Positions 29,460 through 37,444 of a DNA stretch of 64,000 nt are shown piece by piece. This stretch comes from Pseudonocardiaceae bacterium YIM PH 21723 (GTDB taxonomy: Bacteria; Actinomycetota; Actinomycetes; Mycobacteriales; Pseudonocardiaceae). The notes beneath the pieces were generated by a model. That model saw nothing but the letters and a program-made list of their open reading frames with translations, was not told the origin of the DNA and did no database searches. Made by a program: the position numbers and the translations under genes. The DNA is taken from positions 23,860 to 87,859 of the forward strand of contig QZFT01000037.1 of the NCBI GenBank assembly GCA_003600225.1. The letters are read 5' to 3'. Position 1 is the stretch's first letter; every line of letters starts with the position of its first letter.

Positions 29460-29603
29460 ATGCTGACAGATGAGACGTTCATTCTGACCGCCGACGAAGA
29501 CGAGGCGGAGGCGCAGGATCACGAGATGGTGCTGCGCAAGGTCAGGATCGTCGGAGGCGTGGCCGGTGAGGTTCGGCAGGTCATGGCCAAGCAGAAGCAG
29601 TAA
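29460..29603 (+). CDS. Candidate RiPP precursor peptide
   Basis: 47 residues from ATG at 29460, preferred because GGGGAAAGG (29444-29452) ends 7 bases before it; an in-frame ATG at 29433 is less well placed. Acidic N-terminal half (MLTDETFILTADEDEAEAQ) as in a leader, then a basic, Val/Gly-rich C-terminal half (VLRKVRIVGGVAGEVRQVMA, ending KQKQ). Two Gly after IV could mark a processing site, giving a short core VAGEVRQVMAKQKQ. It ends 21 bases before the radical SAM gene. It does not visibly carry a nitrile-hydratase or Nif11 leader, the leaders usually named with this enzyme class. Assignment as precursor rests on size, composition and position. Confidence 0.65.
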   Translation: MLTDETFILTADEDEAEAQDHEMVLRKVRIVGGVAGEVRQVMAKQKQ

Positions 29604-29624
29604 GGCGGCCCGAAGCACCGTGCC

Positions 29625-31448
29625 ATGCGGATAACCCTGGTCGCGATGCCGTGGCACGCGTGTGACATCCCCTCGCTGGCCATCTCCATCCTGCACTCGC
29701 GCATCCAGCTGACCCGCCCGTCCGACGACGTCGCCGACTACTACGGCAACCTGCGGTGGGCCGAGTTCCTGGTGAGCGCGAGCGAGGGCGTGCTGACCCC
29801 GCAGGTCTACGCCGGGATCGCCGAGGACGGCTTCGAGCACGGGCTGGGGGACTGGGTGTTCTCCGCCGCCCTTTACGACGACCCGGAGTTCGGCTACGAC
29901 GAGCTGCGGGACTACGCGGCCGAGCGCGGGGTGGACATCGAGGCCGCGGTGGCCTGCCGGGCCTACGCCGCCGAGTTCATCGAGGCCGCCGCCGAGGAGA
30001 TCCTCGCCGGCGACCCCGAGGTCATCGGATTCACCAGCACCTTCATGCAGAACGTGGCGACCCTCGCGGTGGCCCGGCGGATCAAGCGGTTGCGGCCCGA
30101 GTGCGTCCTCATCCTCGGCGGCGCCAACTGCGACGGCGCCATGGGGCACGCGTTGCACCGCAACCACCGGTTCCTGGACTACGTGGTGCGCGGTGAGGGG
30201 GAGTTGGTGCTGCCCCAGTTGCTGGACCACGTGGAACGGGGGAAGGCGCCCGAGGACCTGCCCGGCGTCTGCTGGTGGGACGGGGACCGCTCGGTGTGCA
30301 ACCCGGCGCCCACCCGCATCGTGCCGCCCGCCGCGATCCCCTCGCCGTTGTTCGACGACTGGGAACGCGCCCTGGAGGACTCACCGGTTCGTGGGCACGT
30401 GCAACCCAAGCTGGTGCTGGAAGGCGCCCGGGGCTGCTGGTGGGGTGAGAAGCACCAGTGCACGTTCTGCGGCCTGAACGGCTCCTTCATCCAGTTCCGC
30501 AGCAAGGCTCCGGACGTGTTGTGGGAGGAACTGTCCACGCTGGTGACCAAGCACCGGCTGCTGGACGTGGTGATGGTGGACAACATCATCGACATGAACT
30601 ACCTGCCCGGGCTGCTTCCGCTGCTGCGCGATCAGGACTGGGACCTGCGGATCCACTACGAGGTCAAGTCGAACCTGCGACCGGACCAGGTCGAGCAACT
30701 CGCCGCGGCGGGTGTCGCGCACATCCAGCCCGGTATCGAGAGCCTGAACAGCCGGGTGCTGCGGATCATGGACAAGGGAGTGGACGGCTGCCAGAACGTG
30801 CGGATACTCCGGGAGGCGGAGAACAACGACGTCACCGTCTCGTGGAACTACCTGTACGGCTTCCCGGGGGAGACCGACGACGACTACGGACCGGTGATCG
30901 AGCAGTTGCCCGCGTTGGTCCACCTCCAGCCGCCGGGGGCCGCGTCCCGGATCTCCCTGGAGCGCTTCAGCCCGTACTTCGAGGATCCCGGTCTCGGATT
31001 CCCGGCCCGGGTTCCGGCCCGGTTCTACGGCTACACCTATGACCTGCCGGTCGCCGAGCTCCATGACCTGGCGTACATGTTCGACTGCGCCGACGCGGGT
31101 ATCGAGGGGGAGGTGGTCGACCGGCTGCACGCGTCGATCGCCGGGTGGGCCGGCGGATATCCGGCCTCCAGCCTGGTGCAACGCGAGTACGGCGACGGCG
31201 GTCTGCTGATCGAGGATCGCCGGGCCGGCTGGCCCGCCGCCGATCACCTGCTGACCGGGCGGGAGGCGCAGGCATACCGACTGCTGGAGCGTGGCCGGAC
31301 CACCGAATACCTGGCCAAGGCGCTGGGCCATGCCGGGCTGGACGGGTTCCTGGGCCGGTTGCTCGATCGCGGACTGATATTCCGCGATGACGGCCGTCAT
31401 GTCGCGCTGGCGACCAGGAACGTGCCGATTCGCGGGGCACTGCTGTGA
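29625..31448 (+). CDS. RiPP maturation radical SAM protein 1 type (cobalamin-binding C-methyltransferase)
   Basis: 607 residues, ATG at 29625. A cobalamin-binding-like domain at ~residues 130-205 (DPEVIGFTSTFMQNVATLAVARRIK, VLILGGANCDGAMG, YVVRGEGELVLPQLLD). The radical SAM core follows with a CX7CX2C cluster motif, Cys271, Cys279 and Cys282 (RGCWWGEKHQCTFCGLNG), instead of the canonical CX3CX2C. This motif is characteristic of TIGR03975-type enzymes found beside ribosomal peptide precursors. Further core motifs: VKSNLRPDQVEQLAAAGVAHIQ and IESLNSRVLRIMDKG. Likely reaction: methyl transfer to unactivated carbons of the precursor. Its stop overlaps the next gene by 4 bases. Confidence 0.88.
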   Translation: MRITLVAMPWHACDIPSLAISILHSRIQLTRPSDDVADYYGNLRWAEFLVSASEGVLTPQVYAGIAEDGFEHGLGDWVFSAALYDDPEFGYDELRDYAAERGVDIEAAVACRAYAAEFIEAAAEEILAGDPEVIGFTSTFMQNVATLAVARRIKRLRPECVLILGGANCDGAMGHALHRNHRFLDYVVRGEGELVLPQLLDHVERGKAPEDLPGVCWWDGDRSVCNPAPTRIVPPAAIPSPLFDDWERALEDSPVRGHVQPKLVLEGARGCWWGEKHQCTFCGLNGSFIQFRSKAPDVLWEELSTLVTKHRLLDVVMVDNIIDMNYLPGLLPLLRDQDWDLRIHYEVKSNLRPDQVEQLAAAGVAHIQPGIESLNSRVLRIMDKGVDGCQNVRILREAENNDVTVSWNYLYGFPGETDDDYGPVIEQLPALVHLQPPGAASRISLERFSPYFEDPGLGFPARVPARFYGYTYDLPVAELHDLAYMFDCADAGIEGEVVDRLHASIAGWAGGYPASSLVQREYGDGGLLIEDRRAGWPAADHLLTGREAQAYRLLERGRTTEYLAKALGHAGLDGFLGRLLDRGLIFRDDGRHVALATRNVPIRGALL

Positions 31449-31924
31449 TCGAACTGGGCTCCGACCCGGCCGGGACCGTGCGGGCACTGGCCACGCTGCG
31501 CGATCACGCGGCCGCGGGTGCCGAGGTGCGCTGGTCGGGCCGCGTCGATCCGGGCCTGCCGATCGCCGCGCTGCGTCACCTGCCACCCCCGGACACCCTC
31601 CAGGGCTGCGCGCCCGGTGAACTCGACGACTGGCGCCGAATCCACGGGTACGGGATCTGCTATTACCGCGTCGGACCGGGGTTTCTGCAGATCAAGGACT
31701 ATCGCGATCCGGCGAACCGCTTCCAGCTGACGGTGGACGATCCGCGGCTGACGGAGGCGTTCCTGCGACTGCTGGAGCCTGCCCCGCTGGCGGAGTTGAC
31801 CGCGGTGACCCGCCGGGCGGTGCGGGTGCTGGCCGAGTCGAATCTGGTCCTGGTGTGGCAGGGGCACGCGGTGACGTTGCCGCCGCGACTGCGCCGTTGG
31901 CCGGTGCCCTGCCAGTCGATCTGA
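31445..31924 (+). CDS. DUF5825-type partner of the radical SAM enzyme
   Basis: 159 residues. GTG at 31445 overlaps the radical SAM stop (GTGA), indicating coupled translation. Features: IELGSDPAGTVRALATLRDHAAAGAEVRWSG at the start, HLPPPDTLQGCAPGELDDWRRIHGYGICYYRVGPGFLQIKD and FRLLEP-type helices; no catalytic motif. Small proteins of this type recur next to TIGR03975-type radical SAM genes in actinobacteria and are annotated as DUF5825; I recall this association but cannot check it here. A role in substrate recognition or complex formation is likely. Confidence 0.7.
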   Translation: MIELGSDPAGTVRALATLRDHAAAGAEVRWSGRVDPGLPIAALRHLPPPDTLQGCAPGELDDWRRIHGYGICYYRVGPGFLQIKDYRDPANRFQLTVDDPRLTEAFLRLLEPAPLAELTAVTRRAVRVLAESNLVLVWQGHAVTLPPRLRRWPVPCQSI

Positions 31925-31927
31925 GGG

Positions 31928-31943
31928 TGTCCGAAATCGGACA
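31928..31943. promoter_or_regulatory. TGTCCG-N4-CGGACA palindrome before the MFS gene
   Basis: TGTCCGAAATCGGACA starts four bases after the DUF5825 stop and 111 bases before the MFS start. Same pattern as at 18094 and 23882. Candidate operator or a weak terminator between the enzyme genes and the exporter. Confidence 0.5.
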
Positions 31944-32053
31944 ATTTTCACCGTGGAGATGCTTCCACTGTGGAAAGTATTCGTGTCCAACGTGACCGGG
32001 GTTACGCTCGCTCATCAAGTGATGGGCAGGCACTCGGAAGCTGGGGACGCGGA

Positions 32054-33295
32054 ATGGTGGATCACGCCACGGACACCGAGCGGCCATCTGTGTGGTCGAT
32101 ATTCCGGAACCGGGAGATCAGCGCGCTGTTCGCCGGGCTGATCACCGCGATGGCCGGTGCGCAGCTGGCCAGGGCCGCCCTGATGTTCCTGGTCTACGAG
32201 CGGAACCAGTCCGTCTGGCAGGCGGCGTTGATCTTCGCCCTCACCCTGCTGCCCGACATCGTCTGCCGGCCGCTGCTGTCCGGGCTGGCCGACCGCTATC
32301 CGCGCAGAACGGTGATGGTCACGGCCGACCTCTGTCGCGCCGGCCTGGTCGCCGTGATGGCCGCGTTCGACCACTCGGTCCCCACCCTCTGCCTGCTGGT
32401 GGTGCTGGTGCAGGTGGCGGCGGCGCCGTTCGACGCGGCACGGGCCGCGACCACCGCGGCCATCATGCCCGGACCGCGGCTGACCCTGGCCATGGGCGCC
32501 TTCCAGCTGACCATGCAGATGGCGATGGTGCTCGGTTATCTGGCGGGCGGGATCATCGTGGCCGCCATCCAGCCCCGGCCGGCCCTGTGGGTCGACGCGG
32601 TGTGTTTCCTGGTATCGGCCGCGTTCATCCGGTTCGGGGTCGCCGCTCGGCCGGCGGCCGCCCAGCCGGATCACCGTGCCGCGAAGCCGTCCCTGCTGGC
32701 GTCCTTGCGGGACGGCACCCGCCTGGTGATGGCGGAGCCCAAACTGCGCGCCCTGCTGGGATTCTTCGCGGTGACCGGGTTCTTCCTGGTGCCGATGGGT
32801 CTGGTGGCCCCTTACGCGGAGACCATCGGTGCGCACGACACGGACAAGGGTCTGCTGCTGGCGGCCTATCCCGCCGGAACCGTGCTGGGCATGGTGATCT
32901 TCCTGAGTCGCTTCGTCTCGCCCGCGGCCCGGCTGCGGTTGATCGGTCCGCTCGCCATCGTGGCCAGCGTGCCACTGATCTTCTATGTGACGCGGCCCGA
33001 CCTGTGGGGCAGCGTCGGGCTACTGGCACTGGTGGGGGCAGCGTCCTGTTTCAGCGTGCCGGTCAGCGCGGAGTTCATGCGCCTGGTGCCGGACTCCGGG
33101 CGTAGTCAGGCTTACGGCCTGCTGATCACCGTGTTGCTGGGTTCCCAGGGACTGGCGGTCTTGGCGGCCGGTGTGGCCGCCGTCTGGGTTCATCCGGCGA
33201 CGGTGATCGCGGTGTCCGGACTGCTCGGGGTCGGCTGCGCGGCCGCGGCCGCTCGCGCCTGGTACCGGGCGTGCGCGACGGCACCTCTGGGCTGA
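32054..33295 (+). CDS. MFS transporter, likely exporter of the RiPP product
   Basis: 413 residues from ATG at 32054, chosen for the preceding GGGGACGCGG and because the helices start right after it; the frame opens earlier at 31970. About 12 membrane helices (ISALFAGLITAMAGAQLARAALMFLV, WQAALIFALTLLPDIVCRPLL, LLGFFAVTGFFLVPMGLVAPYAE). The loop SGLADRYPRRTVMVTADLCRAG is the MFS motif A region of drug/siderophore exporter types. Same strand as the maturation genes. Export of the modified peptide or self-resistance is inferred from context. Confidence 0.82.
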   Translation: MVDHATDTERPSVWSIFRNREISALFAGLITAMAGAQLARAALMFLVYERNQSVWQAALIFALTLLPDIVCRPLLSGLADRYPRRTVMVTADLCRAGLVAVMAAFDHSVPTLCLLVVLVQVAAAPFDAARAATTAAIMPGPRLTLAMGAFQLTMQMAMVLGYLAGGIIVAAIQPRPALWVDAVCFLVSAAFIRFGVAARPAAAQPDHRAAKPSLLASLRDGTRLVMAEPKLRALLGFFAVTGFFLVPMGLVAPYAETIGAHDTDKGLLLAAYPAGTVLGMVIFLSRFVSPAARLRLIGPLAIVASVPLIFYVTRPDLWGSVGLLALVGAASCFSVPVSAEFMRLVPDSGRSQAYGLLITVLLGSQGLAVLAAGVAAVWVHPATVIAVSGLLGVGCAAAAARAWYRACATAPLG

Positions 33296-33305
33296 ACCGG
33301 TCTCG

Positions 33306-36300
33306 TCAGACCTCGGTCGAGACGAAGGTCTGCTGGGCGAACCGGACTTCGGCCGGAGCGGGCAGTTCCAGGTCGGCGAATATCGCGACCGCGGCGTCCA
33401 GATTCCGGTGTGCCTCGGCCGTGTCGCCGGTGCCGTGCAGCGCCAGGGCGAGGATCGCGAGCGTGCGGGCTTCGTCGTAGCGGCAGCCGGTCTCCCGGTG
33501 GATGCCCAGCGCCTCCGTGGCCCGGTCGGCTCCCCGTTGTGGCTCTCCGGCGGTTACCAGGGCGTGCGCGAGTTCGGTGCCCGCTCGTCCCTCCCGGATC
33601 CGGTAGCCGCCCTCGCGGCTCAGCGCCAGCGCGGCTTCCCCGCAGTCGATCGCCTGCCGCGGGTTCCGGGCGAGTTCGGCCACGGACAGGCCGATCAGGC
33701 TGTCCAGCTCACCGCGCCGGTAGTCCAGCTGCCGGGCGCGGTCCAGCGCCTGCTGACCGACGGAGAGCGCGCGTTCCTCCGCCCCCGCCGCCGCACAGGC
33801 CGTCGTGAGGGTGACCAGGGCGTCGACCTCGTAGTTCGGCATGCTGGCCCGCTGCGCGGTGGCGATGGCGAGCTCGGCCAGCTCCAGGGCCTGATCGAAA
33901 TCTCCCAGGCGGATGCTGATGCAGCTGAGACCGTGGAGAGTCTCGCTCTCCTTGATGTACATGCCGATGTTGCTCGTGAGCTCGCGCGCCTCGGTGAAGT
34001 AGCCGGTCGCCTCCTGGATCGAACCCTGGTACAGCAGCACCTGGCCGATCAGGCTGAGGGTCACCGCTTCGAAGTGGGTGAAGCCGCCGCTCCTGCTCAG
34101 CGTAAGCGCCCTGGCGCAGAGTTCCCCCGCCTCCGCTACCCGGCCCAGCTGCAGGTAGACGTAGCTGAGGTTGATCAGCACGTGGGCCTGCTGGTAGGAG
34201 TGGCCCGACTCGACGGCGATGGCGAGCGCCTGGTGGGAGCAGTCGGCGGCATCGGTGAGCCGGCCGGTTTCCTCGAACACCACACCGAGGCTGATCAGGG
34301 CGCGGGCCTCACCGTCGCGCAGGCCGGTATCGCGGTGCGCGGCCAGTTCCTGCGTCCAGTGCTGGAAGGCGCTGTGGTGCTCGGCGCGTCCCCAGTGGAC
34401 GATGGCGAACCCGTCGTGCATGAACGCCGCGGCGTGCCGGTTCCCATGGTGCAGCGCGGTGCTCAGGCCCACCTCGTACGCGGACAGGATGTCCGCCGTG
34501 TCCTTGCCGAGGATGGCGTACGGGCGCAGGGCCTCGGCGATCTGCCAGGCGGCGGGCAACAGGTACCGTCCCGCGTCGCGGATCGCGGCGACCAGGTTGG
34601 CGGACTCGACGGTGTACCACTGCCGGGCGGTGGCGTGATCCGGGAACTCCAGCTGCGGGACCTGGAGCTCGCTGGCGGGCCGGGGCAGCCGGAGATCGCT
34701 GGGGTACAGCACCACCGAGGCGGAGTAGGTGTTCTGCACGTAGAAGTCCAGCAGCCGGTCGCGCGCGGCCGTCCTGGTCTCGTCCGGATCGTGTTGCTCG
34801 CAGCGTTCGTTGGCGTACAGCCGGAGCAGGTCGTGCAGCCGGAACCGGGACGCGTCGTGGCTGTGTACCAGGCTGGCCGCGGTCAGCTGGTTGAGGATCA
34901 CCGCCGCCTTGCCGGTGTCCGTCCCGGTCAGGGCGGCCGCGACCTCGACGGTGAAATCGGGACCGGGGACCAGGCTGAGCAGCCGGAAGACATCCTGGGC
35001 GGTCGGGGGCAGCACGGCGTAGGACTGGTCGAAGGTGGCTCGCACCCCGGCCTCGTCGTCCCCCTCGACGGTCAGCACCTCCAGCCGGTCCGGCGTCGTC
35101 AGGTCGGTGACGCACCTGGTCAGCGAATACTCGGGTCGCACGGCGAGATTGGCGGCCACGATCCGCAGGGCGAGGGGCAGGTAGGCGCAGAGCCGGGCCA
35201 GTTCATGGGCGGCGTCGGGTTCGGCCCGGACCCGATCCACGCCGAGGATGTTCTCGAACAGGTGCAGCGCCTGTTCGGCGGAGAGCACGTCGAGGGGCAG
35301 TAGCCGGGCGCCCTGCCGCGCGGCGAGGCCTCGCATCTCGTTGCGGCTGGTGATGATCGCGGCGCAGCGCGGTCCGCTGGGCAGCAGCGGGCGGACCTGT
35401 TCCGGACCGGTGGCGTCGTCGAGCACGACCAGCACGGAACGCTCGGCGAGCAGCGTGCGGTAGAGCGAGGTCAGGTCCTCGATGTCGGTGGGGACGTGAC
35501 GGGGCGGCACGCCGAGGCTCTGCACGAAGCGGCCGAGCACCCTGGTCGGCGTCAGGCTCGATCCGATGCCGAAGCCGCGCAGGTTCGCGTACAGCTGGCC
35601 GTGCGGGAACCGGTCCCGGACCAGGTGCGCCACGTGCACGGCCAGCGCCGACTTGCCGATTCCCGGGGCGCCCGAGAGCACCACGGAACCGCGTCGCGCG
35701 GACCCGTCATCGGTGAGCGTGTTCGCCACGTTGCGGATCAGCGTGTCGTGCCCGACGAAATCCAGCAGGGCCGGCGGCAGCTCGCCGGGCACCCCGGGGT
35801 GGAAGGCACGCGGTTCCATCGAGGAGGCCCCCACCGGTTCCGGCGCCGCGACCTCGGGATCGCTGGTCAGGATCTGCTGTTGCCTGCGCCGCAGTTCCTC
35901 CCCGGGATCGACGCCGAGATCCTCGGCCAGCAGCTCGCTGATCTGCCGATACTTGGCCAGCGCCTCCGCCTGCCTGCCCGAGCGGTAGAGCGCGAGCATC
36001 AGCTGGGCCCAGAACCGTTCGCGTAACGGGTGCTCGGCGACCAGCGTCTGCAGTTCGCCGGAGACGTCCGCGTGCCTGCCCAGCTGCAGATCGATCTCGA
36101 TGCGCCGGTCGAGGGCTCGCAGGTACTCCTCGGTCAGCCGCACGCCCTCTTCCCGGCGGAGCGTCTCCGAACTGATGTCCCGGAGTGCGTCGCCCCGCCA
36201 TTCGGCGAGTCCTGACCGGAGCAGGCGGGCCTGTTCCCGCAGGTCCTCGGTGCTCGCCGCCAGGGTCACCGCCGACCGGAAGCGCAGCAGGTCGAGCTGA

Positions 36301-36608
36301 TCCCCGGCGAGGTTCATCTGGTAGCCGCCGGGCACCGTGCTGACCAGCGTGGCGTCGCCCAGCGCGTGCCGCAGCCGCAGCACGGCGGTCTGCAACTGCG
36401 CCCGGGGATTGTTGATCGGCCTGTCGTCCCACAGCCACGTCGTCAGCTGCTGGACCCCGACCGGCTGGTTGGCGCGCAGCAACAGGGCGGCCAGCAGCGT
36501 TCGCTGCCTGCCCGCGCCGAGGACGACCGGCTTGCCGCCGATCTCGGCCTCCAGATGACCGAGCACGCGGAAGGACGTCCTCATGCCCTGTTCTTGCTCC
36601 CGGTCCAT
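33306..36608 (-). CDS. SARP-type regulator with NB-ARC and TPR domains (AfsR-like)
   Basis: ~1100 residues; 36608 (ATG after GGGGG) is the chosen start, with 36626 (GTG) and 36584 (ATG, MRTSFRVLGHLE) as alternatives. Domains in order: OmpR-like DNA-binding (~10-100: RQRTLLAALLLRANQPVGVQQL, STVPGGYQMNL), BTAD (~105-250), NB-ARC NTPase (Walker A SGAPGIGKSALAVHVA; ERSVLVVLDDATGPEQV; TSRNEMRGLA) and a long TPR array to the end. AfsR/SARP proteins activate secondary-metabolite clusters. It is convergent with the MFS gene (10-base gap) and closes the RiPP cassette, so it is the likely pathway regulator. Confidence 0.88.
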   Translation of the reverse strand: MDREQEQGMRTSFRVLGHLEAEIGGKPVVLGAGRQRTLLAALLLRANQPVGVQQLTTWLWDDRPINNPRAQLQTAVLRLRHALGDATLVSTVPGGYQMNLAGDQLDLLRFRSAVTLAASTEDLREQARLLRSGLAEWRGDALRDISSETLRREEGVRLTEEYLRALDRRIEIDLQLGRHADVSGELQTLVAEHPLRERFWAQLMLALYRSGRQAEALAKYRQISELLAEDLGVDPGEELRRRQQQILTSDPEVAAPEPVGASSMEPRAFHPGVPGELPPALLDFVGHDTLIRNVANTLTDDGSARRGSVVLSGAPGIGKSALAVHVAHLVRDRFPHGQLYANLRGFGIGSSLTPTRVLGRFVQSLGVPPRHVPTDIEDLTSLYRTLLAERSVLVVLDDATGPEQVRPLLPSGPRCAAIITSRNEMRGLAARQGARLLPLDVLSAEQALHLFENILGVDRVRAEPDAAHELARLCAYLPLALRIVAANLAVRPEYSLTRCVTDLTTPDRLEVLTVEGDDEAGVRATFDQSYAVLPPTAQDVFRLLSLVPGPDFTVEVAAALTGTDTGKAAVILNQLTAASLVHSHDASRFRLHDLLRLYANERCEQHDPDETRTAARDRLLDFYVQNTYSASVVLYPSDLRLPRPASELQVPQLEFPDHATARQWYTVESANLVAAIRDAGRYLLPAAWQIAEALRPYAILGKDTADILSAYEVGLSTALHHGNRHAAAFMHDGFAIVHWGRAEHHSAFQHWTQELAAHRDTGLRDGEARALISLGVVFEETGRLTDAADCSHQALAIAVESGHSYQQAHVLINLSYVYLQLGRVAEAGELCARALTLSRSGGFTHFEAVTLSLIGQVLLYQGSIQEATGYFTEARELTSNIGMYIKESETLHGLSCISIRLGDFDQALELAELAIATAQRASMPNYEVDALVTLTTACAAAGAEERALSVGQQALDRARQLDYRRGELDSLIGLSVAELARNPRQAIDCGEAALALSREGGYRIREGRAGTELAHALVTAGEPQRGADRATEALGIHRETGCRYDEARTLAILALALHGTGDTAEAHRNLDAAVAIFADLELPAPAEVRFAQQTFVSTEV

Positions 36609-36905
36609 GGCCGGCCCCCATCGCACACCGCTTACCTGATGACCGAAATTACACGTCCGGGGAAACAGGGGTGGATCGCCGTACGAAGTTAGGCCGAATG
36701 CCCACGATTCGGCCGGGTCACGGCGTGACAGCGGTTGGGCAGCGAATTGACAGCGAGCTCCGGGAGTCTGGACCTTGGCCGGGTCGCCGGATCGCAGGGA
36801 CCGCGTCGACCCGAGCCGTTCTGGGGGTTATCAGGGGTCGGCCTCGACATCGGGAGGGATGGCGTGGCCGACCCCTGGTAAGAGGCCTGGTGGAGGGACC
36901 GGGCT

Positions 36906-37430
36906 TCTGGCCTTTTGGCGAAGGATGGCTTTGGAGGGGGAGACGGGCTTCGGGGTGGGTCTTTCCTGCCGGCGTGTTGGGTGGGGGCACGCCTGTCTTT
37001 CCTGCCTGCGTGTTGGGTGGGGGCACGCCGGTCTGGTGGGGATGGGTCGCTGCGCGGGGCTGTTTCGGGATTTGGTTGGGCGAGGAGCGTGGGGGTTCAG
37101 CTGGGCGAAGGTGCTCCCCCGGTCCGGTTCTGCGCCCTCAAAGACGCTTTCAGCGCTCCCAGCGGCCCAAACTCCGCATTGATCAAGGCCACCCGGGGCG
37201 ACACGGTGCAGGAATGGCGCGACACGCCGTAGGTTCCCGCGATACGGACGTCCACTGTGGACGGCCACAGTGGACAGTGGCCGCATATCGCACTCCAGTC
37301 CCGCACTCCAGCCCCGCACTCCGGCCCCGACCACCAGGTCCGGCGTGCCCCCACCCGACACGAAGGCAGGAAAGTCCCCGCCCGACACCCGTCTCCTCCT
37401 CCAAAGCCTCCTTCGACGACAACCAGACCC
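36906..37430. repeat. Composite repeat B, inverted relative to A
   Basis: Left arm 36906-37036 (GGCGAAGGATGGCTTTGGAGG...), containing a 34-base tandem duplication (36960-36993 and 36996-37029, TCTTTCCTGCC...GGGGGCACGCC). The core 37092-37241 is the reverse complement of 28191-28340, and the right arm is 37332-37430. GTCCACTGTGGAC palindromes at ~37249-37275. It occupies most of the 800-base gap between the SARP gene and the hydrolase; 36627-36905 shows nothing else recognisable. Confidence 0.85.
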
Positions 37431-37444
37431 AGCCCCAGAAGCCG

